In this document: piece by piece, positions 10,701-18,716 of the stretch
Position numbering within the stretch: the first letter of the stretch is position 1
How the letters are laid out: the number at the start of each line of letters is the position of its first letter
DNA from: Rhodocyclus purpureus
GTDB lineage: Bacteria; Pseudomonadota; Gammaproteobacteria; Burkholderiales; Rhodocyclaceae
Assembly: GCF_016653115.1 (NCBI RefSeq)
Contig: NZ_NHRX01000043.1
Coordinates: forward strand, 98,819-162,818
DNA: 64,000 bases
Direction: 5' to 3'
The notes under the pieces: generated by a model
Databases searched by the model: none
What the model was told of the DNA's origin: nothing
What the model saw: the letters and a program-made list of their open reading frames with translations, nothing else
Program-made: the position numbers and the translations under genes

Positions 10701-13177
10701 TCAACCTCGATGACGTTAACGTCATTGGCTTTCGAAGAAGTCAGCACCACGCCAGAGGTGAAGGACAGATACACCAGATTTCCCGGCATACCTTTACCGC
10801 TGATGGTGAACCCATCCACAGCCTCGGCCGCATTGATGATGTCATTACCCTCGATCACGTTGATCGACGGGGCCAGAGCGTTGAAGTTGTCGATGAGGTT
10901 GTCCAGGTTCGTCTGTACCGCATCAATGTTCGCCTGCAGCGTATCGTGCGCGTCCGTGTTGGCCGCCTTGAGCACATCGAGTGCCGCCACCAAGCCGGCG
11001 ATCGACGCCGTCGTCGGCTCGCCCGTCGTGTTGCCGACAGCATCCGTGTCATCGATCAACAGCGCGATGTCGCCATCGTTGGACGTGATCTGGCTCTGCA
11101 AATCCGCAATGTCCTGCTCCAGATCCTTCACCGCCGCCGCAATCAGGTTTTCAACCTGGATGAACAGGCCCGTGGCCGGCGACGACTGGTCGCCTTGCTG
11201 CAGCGGATCGTCCGCCACCGACGGCGCTCCGATCAGGTTGCGCACCGAGCCGCTCACACCGGCTGTGTCGTTCAGCACTTCCAGCGCGTCGCTGATCGCC
11301 TTGAGCGTGGCGTAGCTCTCGCCCGTGAGGTCGCCGCCGGTGATCGCCTCACTCAGATCGCCGATCTGCCCTTCCAGATCCTTCACCGCCGCCGCAATCA
11401 GGTTTTCAACCTGGATGAACAGGCCCGTGGCCGCCACATAGCCTGTCTGGCCGAAGGTGCCCGTCGCGGGCGCACCAATGGCCGTGCCGATCTGCGTCGA
11501 CACCGCCGTCGTGCCCACCAGCGCCACCACCGCATCGCTCAGCGCAACGAGGGTCTGGTAATCGGCCAGACCCAGGTCCTCGCCAGCCAGCGCATCGAGC
11601 TGGCCTTGCAGGTCTGCCACCGCCGCCGCAAGCGCCGTCTCAAAGACCAAGTACAGGCCCGTGGCAGGCACCGCTGCCACGTTGCCCACCGCAGCCTCTG
11701 ATGGCGCGCCAATGGCTTCTTTCAGCCCAGCAAGAGCCTGGGAACCCGCCGCATCCAGCGCGTCCAGCGCCGCCTTCAAGCCCGCCAGCGACGCCGTCGT
11801 CGGCTTGCCCGTCGTGTTGCCAACAGCATTCGTGTCATCGATCAACCGCGCAATGTCGCCATCGTTCGACGTGATCTGGCTCTGCAAATCCGCAATCAGA
11901 ATCTGCAACCCATTGATCAAATTCGCCGTGGCATCTGACAGGGTCACGCCGGCCTTGACGCTGCCTTCGACCAGCACTTTGATGGCCTCCGGGGACAAAA
12001 CATTACCGGTCAGGTTTTCGCTGAAGGTGCTCAGCACGGCTTCGGTGCTGCTGCCGGTTTCTGCACCTGAGAGGCCGGCCAGAATCTTGCCGTAGGTATT
12101 GGCGTTGACGTTGGTGGTTCCGTCCTGGTTGATCACGGCCACCGGCAGCGCACCTTGCACCAGTTCCTGGCCAGCTAGTCCGAAGGCTTCGGCCACATTG
12201 GTGTTGGCGGTGTTGATGGCTGCGGCCAGTTGTGATGCATCGCTGCTGACGGTGTTGAGTGCAACAGCCGATGTACCTGTCGTACCGCCAGACAGACCCA
12301 TCTCGCGCACCGCCAGTTCGGTGAGCATGTTAACGGCGAGGGTATATTCACCGGGAGCGGAAATATTGGTGGCGGCGCGCAGGTCAACGCTAAGATCTTT
12401 GGGCTGGCGGGTGGTTTCGTCGATGTAGTCCGGGATGGTGTCGTCGATGTCGCTCACGCGCACCAGCACCGCGCCGGTGTACCCCTCGATGACGATGGTG
12501 AAGGTGCCATCGGGGTTGACCGAGCCGCTTGACAGAAGACTGCCATCGGCTTTGTAGACGGTGACTACAAGGTCGTTGTCTGAGACGACCGGGCCCATCA
12601 TGACCAAGCCGCGCAGCACCGATGGCAAAACCTCGGGGACGACAACAGCTCCACCGCCACCGCCGGCAGCCGCGGCAAGGCCCAGCCCGCCGCCGGCCAG
12701 TCCCAGTAGCGAGGTCCCACCCATGAATTGGCTTGTGGCGGGGACGTAGGCCACCGTTCCCTCGCCCAGTGCGCCCAGCGCCGAGGAGATAGTGCTGTCG
12801 GCAGTGGCCATGGCCATCAGGCTGCTCTGCTCGCCGTAGGCATAGACCATTTGGCTACCGTCTGACGCGGCTGCACCGACTGCGCTGTCGCCGTTGATGA
12901 CATGGCCACCCGCATCCTTGCCCGCCACGGTCACGCTGCAGGCGTTGCCGGCGCACTCCTGGTAGAAGTTTTCAAACTGGAGTTCGGTGCCATCGGCAAA
13001 TTTGAGCTTCAGGTCCTGGCCGGCCTTGACGGCAAGCACGTTGGCAGCGTCTTTCGCGCCACCTTCCACCAGGTCCTGCACCCGCAGGTGCTGCCCTCTG
13101 CTGATTCTGACCAGCTGTTGCTGGCCCGCCTTGAGCGGCACGGCTGCGGATTGCGGATTGGCAAGTTGCTTGGACAT
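4733..13177 (-). CDS. Giant RTX/Ig-like repeat adhesin exported by type I secretion (LapA/BapA-like)
   Basis: This 2814-residue surface adhesin is predicted to be exported by the transporter encoded just upstream. The ATG at 13177 has a GAGGAG site; an ATG 15 bases earlier is less likely. Domains in order: an N-terminal domain (about 1-150) like the BapA prefix or LapA retention region; a Gly/Ala-rich segment with AAAAG at 168-172; an Ig-like domain; Ala-rich coiled-coil modules (about 405-772); Big/Ig-like domains; a VCBS-like domain (about 985-1112) ending TGTNDAP; a first RTX block (GGDGDDTLTGGAG, about 1212-1256); a further Ig-like domain; eight near-identical repeats of about 58 residues (about 1549-1991); several RTX blocks; and a C-terminal tail typical of type I secretion signals. 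RTX nonapeptides bind calcium and fold outside the cell. Cysteines are rare. No LapD or LapG gene lies nearby. Ligand and role (biofilm, flocs, host) cannot be read from sequence. Confidence 0.9.
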   Translation of the reverse strand: MSKQLANPQSAAVPLKAGQQQLVRISRGQHLRVQDLVEGGAKDAANVLAVKAGQDLKLKFADGTELQFENFYQECAGNACSVTVAGKDAGGHVINGDSAVGAAASDGSQMVYAYGEQSSLMAMATADSTISSALGALGEGTVAYVPATSQFMGGTSLLGLAGGGLGLAAAAGGGGGAVVVPEVLPSVLRGLVMMGPVVSDNDLVVTVYKADGSLLSSGSVNPDGTFTIVIEGYTGAVLVRVSDIDDTIPDYIDETTRQPKDLSVDLRAATNISAPGEYTLAVNMLTELAVREMGLSGGTTGTSAVALNTVSSDASQLAAAINTANTNVAEAFGLAGQELVQGALPVAVINQDGTTNVNANTYGKILAGLSGAETGSSTEAVLSTFSENLTGNVLSPEAIKVLVEGSVKAGVTLSDATANLINGLQILIADLQSQITSNDGDIARLIDDTNAVGNTTGKPTTASLAGLKAALDALDAAGSQALAGLKEAIGAPSEAAVGNVAAVPATGLYLVFETALAAAVADLQGQLDALAGEDLGLADYQTLVALSDAVVALVGTTAVSTQIGTAIGAPATGTFGQTGYVAATGLFIQVENLIAAAVKDLEGQIGDLSEAITGGDLTGESYATLKAISDALEVLNDTAGVSGSVRNLIGAPSVADDPLQQGDQSSPATGLFIQVENLIAAAVKDLEQDIADLQSQITSNDGDIALLIDDTDAVGNTTGEPTTASIAGLVAALDVLKAANTDAHDTLQANIDAVQTNLDNLIDNFNALAPSINVIEGNDIINAAEAVDGFTISGKGMPGNLVYLSFTSGVVLTSSKANDVNVIEVDGNGYWSFTVSAAEAARLGQGAETVTVVQTTPKAYVSDSASTTIQIDTIAPSAVALTLCDGVNDATTLAKATSAGGVVTLQGELGSTISVTFTGTNEVSKGVPATVTKNFTGLGDTPIAVLLTAADVAILGGGQVSVTATQTDAAGNTQGSASAINFSLVLNSVPTIDTGSSQIDSNFIEDGLRQISAGTIKFADSDLSDRHYLSVSPVASNVTAYGSVFVSGINKAFGSANGSFTWSYVLDNQAAQNLAKGQTVTELYDITIEDGQGGAVTQRVSVTLTGTNDAPSATFVSSSESGFTLLASDPDTIDNLSLFNWTNGTPGTLNNGSNGITVAAGDSGSGSSVITVTDGQVQSIVQVDGKALTVVWGKEVADTLPNLTDGGRAYLAYGYGGNDVITTGVNNDTIYGGDGDDTLTGGAGADSITGGVGADTVALGASDGAVDTVVFTATGQTDNRSTVFFAGGSTSSMDVITQAAIGDQLKLWAGVLANGTTVASTYLSDATTNKVAIVQGALDGSGNFTAGIGGSNDDYIVQWADGTSVHSVVLKDYGTIAPTLTADAAAATLTLAADTTAPTVSSLAITSATGAQNSTLNVGDVVSVTVTLSEAVIVTTTDGTPQLALNIGGTTVQASYASGSGTNALVFTYIIQASQNDADGISIAANSLGLNGGTLKDAAGNDAVLAHAAVADNVSYLVDTVAPTATTSLAAALAPMVQLAANDYGSSQLPQITAVGSSGEFVVTWYGQDSAGYRFIFVQKFNADGTVTNQTPVQLAIDYDGYESPQITAVGSSGEFVVTCSSRDSEGDLSIFVQKFNADGTVTNQSPVQLEAIGVTNGYDQAPQITAVGSSGEFVVTWYGQDSNRGYSIFVQKFNADGTVTNQSPVQLEPIGVTYGYDHAPQIAALGSSGEFVVTWCGQDSAGDWSIFVQKFNASGSTTGSPVQLEAIGVTDGYDYDPQIAAVGSSGEFVVTWYGQDSEGDYSIFVQKFNADGTVTNQSPVQLEPIGNTTGFDFSPQITALGSSGEFVVTWFGQDSAGYMSIFVQKFNADGTVTNQSPVQLEAIGVTDGDDYDPQITAVGSSGEFVVTWCGQDSAGDMSIFVQKFNADGTVTNQSPVQLEAIDNTTGFDFSPQITAVGSSGEFVVTWLGLDSTSNMSIFVQKFVNSDDTVNVRSSEAGTAYLVKSTVVVNVLTDITGADDAKWNEVAITTANIDTALATTGLEDGSYRLYTVDGAGNLSAALADAVTIDNTAPTASAFTATATTVGATSNEAGTLGLYNGVSLLGKTGGGTLSAAMTADTASTLIVEAQTKVTSATLKVSDAAGNFATATQSVVLGTTGDDSSLGGTADADFMYGFAGDDSITGGDGADTIDGGDGADTLDGGLGDDTFIYASMADFVTGSAVVDSVLGGDGTDTIQVNDVISITATDDLARVVGVEQLFAEAQSATARSHIIMPGSDAMLGSIRTIDLSGDTNAGSSGVIFLVDVNNGNKINVTTSMTLKGVAAGQNMIAGGAGADSIYGGSGDDILFDFDGANVIFGGAGDDYIATLGSGANVIDGGDGDDIIWMLGTGDDSVDGGDGDDTILGGAGADTLVGGDGNDTLYYGYALSAAMDGLDPSALAGMAINLSANTISAETIATAMGGGIVLGGGDGAAGTDLLAGTVGYLATSADKSTTTMVRDTVSGFEVVVGSALRDYIVGSAGADTINGGDGADVLSGEAGDDVFFYGDMSQLFSSHALVDSITGGDGNDTIRISTNIFTIAATDSFARAASVEILAAGVAADYPISITLNADAFTAGIRTVTLAADTDTSGTNIINVAAQTDATIGLTLTGSAGVDSITGGAGNDTITGGAGADVLSGGAGNDTFNYSIDDASTIGFSDFASDGTTAAAPGAGDTYTGTEVISDFSIGDFLVTGNAGLTADVDGVLADNEYLLVLGAYSSGVFTVGDGTDTLLTYDADSTVAGVQQAAIVLQSVSLNDFDIHNTNGVLSAYPLP
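7205..8530 (-). repeat. Eight tandem repeats of about 171-174 bp inside the adhesin gene
   Basis: Each unit encodes about 58 residues starting PQITAVGSSGEFVVTW and continuing DS...IFVQKFNADGTVTNQ-PVQLE. Units are nearly identical at the DNA level; the fourth differs most (NASGSTTG instead of NADGTVTN) and the eighth is shorter. Such beta-rich WxGxDS units resemble repeats of other RTX proteins. High DNA identity makes the block prone to copy-number change and to assembly collapse. Confidence 0.9.
11041..11900 (-). repeat. Repeated coiled-coil modules inside the adhesin gene
   Basis: A block encoding GLFIQVENLIAAAVKDLE occurs twice (about 11125-11180 and 11374-11432). A block encoding DLQSQITSNDGDIA.LIDDT occurs at about 11040-11110 and 11820-11900. 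Spacing and heptad-like Leu/Ala patterns suggest a rod built from duplicated helical segments. Confidence 0.7.
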
Positions 13178-13203
13178 GGTGAAGCTCCTCAAGGACCGGA
13201 TGA

Positions 13204-14358
13204 TCAGCGTTGCATGAGCGCGCCGCTGAAAGCGCGCGTGATGGGTTTGGCCAGGTAATGCAGGATGCTGCGCTGACCGGTGATGACGTCGGCCGTGGCG
13301 GTCATGCCCGGCTTGATGTCTTGCGGACGAATGCGCTGGAAGGCGTCGCCGGCACTCCAGTCCAGTACGACCTGCGCGCGGTAATAGGTCTGGGTCTGGC
13401 CGTTGCTCCCCTGTTCGCTCAGGGTGTCGGGGCTGATGTAGCGCAGCGTGCCGGGCAGCTTGCCGTAGATGCTCGAATCGAAGGCGTCCAGACGCAACGA
13501 CACCGGCAGCCCCGTGCGCAGCTGGCCCACGTCGGCGGGGTTGACCTTGATCTCGATCAGCAGCTCGTCGTCAACCGGGCTGATCTGCATCAGCTCGTCT
13601 CCCGGCTTGAGCACGCCCCCCACGGTGGTGATGCGCACCACCTTGACCACGCCGTCCATGGGCGAGACCATGTCCGTGTGCTGCAGCACGTTCTGGCGTT
13701 CGTCGAACTTGCTGCGGCTGGCGGTGAGCTCGTCTTCGAGCTTGGCGACTTCGACACGGGTTTCCTGGAAGTATTTGTTGCGTGCCGCGTTGATGCGCGA
13801 CTGCACGTCGAGCACCTGGCGCTCGGCGCGCATGACTTCGCTGCGGCTGATGTCGCCGCCTTCGAACAGGCGTCGGTTCATTTGCAACTCTTCACCCGCC
13901 AGTTGCAACGAGTCCTGCAGCACGGTCACTTCTTCCTCTAGGCTGCGTTTGCGCTGCCGGTAGATGCCCAGCTGGGCCTCCACGTAACTGGGCCAAAGTT
14001 GGCTCTCTTTTTCGTAAACGGGTACCTGACCGGCCAGTTCTGCACGGGCACGGATGAGGGCAATGGTCTTGCTGGCCACTTCGGATTGGCTCTGATCAAA
14101 GCCGGCCCGGGCGCGGTCGGGTTCGAGTTCGGCCAGCTTCTGGCCGGCCTTGACGGTATCGCCCTCGCGCACATGCAGAGCCACCAGCATGCCGCCGTCG
14201 ACGGCCTGTACCACCTGGGTGCGCGAGCCCGGGATCACCTGCCCTTGGGCACGCACGCCGGAGTCGATCTCGAACACGGCAGCGAAGGCGACGAGCAGCG
14301 CAACGGCGCCGACCAGCAGCCAGAGCAAGGAGAAGCGCGGCATGCGGAGAGCGCTCAT
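13204..14358 (-). CDS. Type I secretion membrane fusion protein, HlyD family
   Basis: This 384-residue periplasmic adaptor joins the inner-membrane ABC exporter to the outer-membrane channel. One membrane helix lies near the N-terminus (about residues 8-28). The lipoyl-like half motif follows (GGMLVALHVREGDTVKAGQ), then a long alpha-helical hairpin (about 95-230), and a beta-barrel with GLPVSLRLDAF. The C-terminal PGMTATADVITG is typical of HlyD/LapC. Its start overlaps the end of the ABC gene by 4 bases (ATGA), indicating translational coupling; the adhesin gene begins 26 bases after its stop. Length fits the family. Confidence 0.94.
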   Translation of the reverse strand: MSALRMPRFSLLWLLVGAVALLVAFAAVFEIDSGVRAQGQVIPGSRTQVVQAVDGGMLVALHVREGDTVKAGQKLAELEPDRARAGFDQSQSEVASKTIALIRARAELAGQVPVYEKESQLWPSYVEAQLGIYRQRKRSLEEEVTVLQDSLQLAGEELQMNRRLFEGGDISRSEVMRAERQVLDVQSRINAARNKYFQETRVEVAKLEDELTASRSKFDERQNVLQHTDMVSPMDGVVKVVRITTVGGVLKPGDELMQISPVDDELLIEIKVNPADVGQLRTGLPVSLRLDAFDSSIYGKLPGTLRYISPDTLSEQGSNGQTQTYYRAQVVLDWSAGDAFQRIRPQDIKPGMTATADVITGQRSILHYLAKPITRAFSGALMQR

Positions 14359-16499
14359 GCGGCATCCTTCACGACTTTGATCGGGGCATTCGTCGCGCCT
14401 GCCGCCGCCCCCGCCTTCAGGCGCGTCAGCACTTCATCGCGCGCGCCGTCAAGAAGAACCTGCTGCTTGGCAACGACGATGAGCCGGTCGACCAAATGCA
14501 GCAGCTCGGGTTTGTGCGTGACCAGCACCAGCGTGTCTTCGGGACGCAGCGTGCTCCTGAAGGCGCGCACCATCTGCTGCTCCAGGTTGCGGTCGAGCGC
14601 AGCGGTGGGTTCGTCCAGCAGCCAGATGCGTGGCTGACGCAGGAAGACGCGGGTGAGGTTGACCAGCTGGCGTTGGCCGCCGGACAGTCCGCTGCCGCCC
14701 TCGTTGATCTCCAGTTGCAGGCCCTGGGGGTGGGTGGCAATGACCGCATCGTACAGGCCGGTGCGGCGAGCGGCCTCAAGGATGGCTTCGTCGCCCGGGT
14801 CCATCAACCCGAGGATGAGGTTGTCGCGCAGGGTCCCGGCCAGCAGCCGGCCGTCCTGCGGCAGGTAGCCGACATGTTCGGCCAGCTTGGGCTTGGATAG
14901 CTGGACCAGATCGATATCGTCGAGCCAGATGCGGCCTTCGCTGGGCTTGTACATGCCCGACAGCAGGCGCAGCAGAGTGGTCTTGCCGGCGCCGATCGGG
15001 CCCAGGATGCCGATCTTCTCGCCGGGCAGGATCTTGAGCTGCGGAATCCGCAGTGCCGGCTGCCCACGCAGGGTCATCGTCACCTGATCGAAGCGGTAGC
15101 CGCCCTTGAGATTTTCAACATGCACGGGCTGCAACTGGCCGTGGTGATCGTCCTCGAGCTTCCACAGCGCGTCGAGCCCCTGCAGGGCGGCCTTGGTGTG
15201 TGCCCAGGAAGTGAGCTGGTTGCTCAGCTGGGTGGCAGGGTTGAGCACGCGACCACTGAGGATGGAGCAGGCGATCAGTGCGCCCATGGTGATTTCACCG
15301 CGACTGGCCATCCATGCACCGCAGGCGATCAGCGCCACGTAGGCGACCTGCTGCAGGGCCATGGCACGGTACTGACCTGCCTCGTTGAGCCGGCGTGTCT
15401 CGAGGTCGATCTCGCGCGCTTCGTCGGTACTGGCAAGCCAGCGACCGAGCATGCGCCATCCGCCCTGCCCCGACTTGATGATTTCTGCGGCCTCGACGCT
15501 CTCGACCAGCAGCCCCGTCTTGCGGTTGGCCGCCTGCTGACTGCGCTGCGCCAGCTGCCGGATGCGCCCGGCATGCCAGGCGCCAAGCCCCAGCGCCACC
15601 ACGAAGAAGGCGAGCGGAACGAAGGCCAGCGGCCCGGCAATGGCGGCGATGACGAGGGCAAACACCAGGGCAAAAGGCGCATCCACCGCCAGCTGGGTAG
15701 TGAGCGTGAGCAGGAAGCCGCGGACGGTCTCGTAACCGCGCAACTGACTGGCCAGAGTGCCCACGCTGGGCGGAAGCTGGTCCAGCCGGATCGACAGGAA
15801 GCGCAGATAGACGGTACGCGCCAGGCGCTGATCAACCAGGTCGACCAGTTGTTCGTACACATGCGAACGCAGTCGCTTGGCGGCGTATTCGATGGCGATG
15901 GCGATCAGGATGCCAAGCGTCAGCACCAGCAGGGTCTGCATGGCGCCCGTCGGGATTACCCGGTCGTAGACCTGCATCGAGTAGAAGGAGACCAGAATGC
16001 CGAGGAAGGCGAGCAGGAAGCCACCGGCAGCGCCCTCGAAGAGCTTGCTTTTGTGCGCCTTCAGCTCGTCCATCACCAGACTGAGCACCGGACTGTTGGT
16101 GGCGCGGTAGGGCTGCGCCAGGCGCAGGGTGGCGATACCGTGGTCGGGCAAGGCGTCATGCCTTTGCTCCTGCCAGCGCTGGGCCGAGGGGTCGAACCAG
16201 TCACTGACCCATTGCCCGTCGGCGTTGCGCGATCGCAAGATTCCCCAGTTGCCGTCGGGCGCGGCGATGAGTGCAGGCAGATCCGCGGCGTCGGGGCCAT
16301 TGCGCCAGCGTGCCGCCGGCAACTGAAGATGCCGGACGACAGCTGCCAGCCGCTGCTGCGCTTCGTCGTCAGGCACGGACGCAGCCACCGCCTCCTGCAG
16401 GGCCAGCCGGTCGACGGCTTCGCGTTGCAACGAGGCCAGGCGCCCAAGCGCGAGCAGCAGGGGGTCGGATGGACGCCCAGGATCGATTCCGTTGCTCAT
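14355..16499 (-). CDS. Type I secretion ABC transporter, ATPase/permease (LapB/HlyB-like)
   Basis: This 714-residue inner-membrane exporter powers adhesin secretion with ATP. The N-terminal 140 residues occupy the place of a C39 peptidase domain but contain no cysteine, so it is a peptidase-dead C39-like domain as in adhesin and toxin exporters. The membrane domain spans about 150-430. The nucleotide-binding domain has Walker A GPIGAGKTTLL near residue 505, signature LSGGQRQ, and Walker B IWLLDEP followed by a His in VTHKPE. Gene overlaps of 4 bases with the TolC-like gene upstream and the HlyD-like gene downstream show one operon. Confidence 0.95.
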   Translation of the reverse strand: MSNGIDPGRPSDPLLLALGRLASLQREAVDRLALQEAVAASVPDDEAQQRLAAVVRHLQLPAARWRNGPDAADLPALIAAPDGNWGILRSRNADGQWVSDWFDPSAQRWQEQRHDALPDHGIATLRLAQPYRATNSPVLSLVMDELKAHKSKLFEGAAGGFLLAFLGILVSFYSMQVYDRVIPTGAMQTLLVLTLGILIAIAIEYAAKRLRSHVYEQLVDLVDQRLARTVYLRFLSIRLDQLPPSVGTLASQLRGYETVRGFLLTLTTQLAVDAPFALVFALVIAAIAGPLAFVPLAFFVVALGLGAWHAGRIRQLAQRSQQAANRKTGLLVESVEAAEIIKSGQGGWRMLGRWLASTDEAREIDLETRRLNEAGQYRAMALQQVAYVALIACGAWMASRGEITMGALIACSILSGRVLNPATQLSNQLTSWAHTKAALQGLDALWKLEDDHHGQLQPVHVENLKGGYRFDQVTMTLRGQPALRIPQLKILPGEKIGILGPIGAGKTTLLRLLSGMYKPSEGRIWLDDIDLVQLSKPKLAEHVGYLPQDGRLLAGTLRDNLILGLMDPGDEAILEAARRTGLYDAVIATHPQGLQLEINEGGSGLSGGQRQLVNLTRVFLRQPRIWLLDEPTAALDRNLEQQMVRAFRSTLRPEDTLVLVTHKPELLHLVDRLIVVAKQQVLLDGARDEVLTRLKAGAAAGATNAPIKVVKDAA

Positions 16500-17869
16500 G
16501 GTTTCCCCTTGAAGTCCTGGTCTTGCCCGGCTTCAGCGATGAGCGCATCGACGCCCCGGCTGAGCAGCGCCAATCGCCAGTTTGCAAGCTGCAGAGCGCC
16601 GAGGGCGTCGGCCAGTTGCACGTCGCTCTGGGCTTGTTCGCGTACGGAGTTCATCAGATCGAGCCACTGCTTGCGGCCCGCCAGAAATTGCCGCTCGTAG
16701 GAGTCCCGGACATCGGCGGCTGCCTGCAGGGCGCTCTCCAGTCCAAGGCGGCGGCTTTGCGCTGCCAGCGCCAGCGTATGGTCAGCCTGAACCTGCTCGT
16801 CCAGGGCAAGTTGCTGCGTCTGCAGATCTTCCAGCGCAGCCCGGTGCTGGGCGATCGCGGAATCGATGCCGCTGAGGCTCGACAACCCTCCGCCGAACGA
16901 GGTGCTCAGGCCGACGAAGGCCCGGTCTTGCGGCGTCATTCCAGCCTGGAGGAAGCTGCCGTACTGGCGCTCCAGGCGCAGGTAAAGCTCGGGGGAAAGC
17001 GCTGCGCGTGCCACCTCGATCTCGGCCTCGGCAGCCTCGGCTTGCGCGCGCGTCTTGGCGAGCAGCGGGCTTTGTGCCCGCGCCGCGTCGAGCAAAGCGC
17101 TCAGCGCCCGCTCCCGCGCCGGGAGTGGCAGTTCCCTGGCTTTCTCGGTCAGTCCTGAGCCGAGGTCGCGCCCCGTGAGCAGGCGCAGCCGCTCACGTGC
17201 CGTGTCACGCTGTGCAGCCACCGCCTCCAGCTCGGCTTGCAGTGTGTCGAGCCGGCTGCTGGCCAGCGCCACGTCGGCCTGCGCAGAAGCGCCTTCGCTG
17301 AAACGACGCTGCACCAGGCCCAGCAGCCGCTGGTGCATGGCGCGACTGCTCTCGTAGGCTGCGAGCTTGTGCTCGGCAACGAGTGCTTCGCTCCAGGCCT
17401 GAACGACTCTCAGGGCGAGCTGCTGCCTCGTCTCGAGCAGTTCAGCCTCAGCAACGGCTGCGCGCGCCTCGGCGCGCGAGAGGCTGCCCGTGAGCCGTCC
17501 CCCGGTCCACAGCGGCTGCTGGACCCTGAGGTAACTGACCGAACTGTCACCGCGATATGAGGGATCGTCCTGCGCGCCTTTGGCGCTCTCGACCGAAACA
17601 GACGGAGTCGGCCAGAATTGCCAGCGGGCCGCGTCCACACCTGCGCCGGCTGCGTCTTTGCGGCCTTGTTGGCTGCGTAGTGACGGGTGATAGCTGAGCG
17701 CCGAGCGCATCAGCTCCGGGACAACACTCTCCCCAGCCCGCACCGCTGCCGTAGCAAACAAGGACAAGGCGACAAGGACAAGTGTCGTGCTGGCCATCAG
17801 AAAAAGGCGACGGCTTGACCTGCCAGGACGGAACTGGGCGATGGTCGTTTGCGGCAGAGCGTCGAGCAT
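16496..17869 (-). CDS. TolC-family outer-membrane channel of the type I system
   Basis: This protein of up to 457 residues should form the trimeric outer-membrane/periplasmic tunnel for adhesin export. A signal peptide is visible around MASTTLVLVALSLFATAAVRA; an ATG at that point (about residue 25) is a good alternative start. The rest is alpha-helical with two internally similar halves, as in TolC/LapE, including LALRVVQAWSEALVAEHKL and LSTSFGGGLSSL. It is the first gene of the T1SS set after the regulators, and its 3' end overlaps the ABC gene. Confidence 0.9.
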   Translation of the reverse strand: MLDALPQTTIAQFRPGRSSRRLFLMASTTLVLVALSLFATAAVRAGESVVPELMRSALSYHPSLRSQQGRKDAAGAGVDAARWQFWPTPSVSVESAKGAQDDPSYRGDSSVSYLRVQQPLWTGGRLTGSLSRAEARAAVAEAELLETRQQLALRVVQAWSEALVAEHKLAAYESSRAMHQRLLGLVQRRFSEGASAQADVALASSRLDTLQAELEAVAAQRDTARERLRLLTGRDLGSGLTEKARELPLPARERALSALLDAARAQSPLLAKTRAQAEAAEAEIEVARAALSPELYLRLERQYGSFLQAGMTPQDRAFVGLSTSFGGGLSSLSGIDSAIAQHRAALEDLQTQQLALDEQVQADHTLALAAQSRRLGLESALQAAADVRDSYERQFLAGRKQWLDLMNSVREQAQSDVQLADALGALQLANWRLALLSRGVDALIAEAGQDQDFKGKP

Positions 17870-17964
17870 GTGCGGGCAGTCCTTGTCGGATACCGCACGA
17901 ATAGTGCCGACCCTACTTGCGCAAACCTTGCAGGTGCTTGCAGCCTCCGGGGCTGCGCGTGGCG

Positions 17965-18696
17965 TCAGGAGACGATGCGCACCGGCACACAGAGCCGATA
18001 ACCTTCTTTCCAGAGCGACTTGATCGCCGGCTCAGGGCAGCCCACCGTGTGGAGCTTTTTCTTCAGTCGGGACACGCGGACTTCCAGGGAGGCCTTGCTC
18101 TTTTCGTCCGCTTCAAGCTGCAGCAGCTCCTGCAGGCGCCAGTAAGGGAGTTGGCGCTCGGGTGCCTCGGCCAGGCTCTTGAGCAACAGCATTTCGGGAG
18201 GTGTCAGGGTGAGGCTGCCGGCTGGCCCGGCGAGCGCAAGGCTCACGGGCGTGACGGTGACTTGGATGGCCTGCTCGCGCCCGTTACGGACCCGGCGCAT
18301 GATGTTGTTGACCACGACGGCCAACTCAGGCGGAGTGATGGGTTTGGTCAGGTAGATGTCGGCCCCGCTGACGTAGCCCCGAATACGGTCTTCCACGGCG
18401 GAACGGGCGGTCAGCATGAGAATGTGCAGGCCGGGGTGCGCAGCGCGCATGCGGCTCGCGATACTGTAGCCGTCCTCACCCGGCAGGTTGAGGTCGAGTA
18501 CGATGAGATCTGGCGTTTTGCAGGCCAGGTAATCGTCGAGGTCGTCGGCAAGGGCAAAACCGCTGACGACATGGCCCATGTCGGATAGGAAATCGACAAA
18601 CAGATCACGCAGATCGGCATGATCTTCGACGATGGCGATGGTAAGCCCGACCTGTTCAATTTCAGTTCGCATGCTGCTCATTCGATCACCTGCCAC
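17965..18696 (-). CDS. Response regulator, OmpR/PhoB type
   Basis: This protein of up to 243 residues has a receiver domain (about 17-130) and a C-terminal winged-helix DNA-binding domain (about 150-240). The acidic pair E24-D25 (IVEDH), the phospho-acceptor D68 (VLDLNLPGEDG), the T/S in MLTARS and the lysine in LTKP are all present. The start may instead be the ATG six or nine codons in. It lies 20 bases after the histidine kinase stop, forming one operon. Its position ahead of the secretion genes suggests that it controls the adhesin operon (inference). Confidence 0.92.
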   Translation of the reverse strand: MAGDRMSSMRTEIEQVGLTIAIVEDHADLRDLFVDFLSDMGHVVSGFALADDLDDYLACKTPDLIVLDLNLPGEDGYSIASRMRAAHPGLHILMLTARSAVEDRIRGYVSGADIYLTKPITPPELAVVVNNIMRRVRNGREQAIQVTVTPVSLALAGPAGSLTLTPPEMLLLKSLAEAPERQLPYWRLQELLQLEADEKSKASLEVRVSRLKKKLHTVGCPEPAIKSLWKEGYRLCVPVRIVS

Positions 18697-18716
18697 GCGC
18701 CAAAACTTGCAACTGC

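Noticed and set aside
15120..16700. 526-residue plus-strand frame
   Set aside because: Antisense to the ABC exporter, which has complete Walker and signature motifs.
16496..17869. TolC-like gene as part of a drug efflux pump
   Set aside because: It overlaps the exporter gene by 4 bases, and the exporter carries a C39-like domain typical of protein secretion, with the RTX adhesin next in line.
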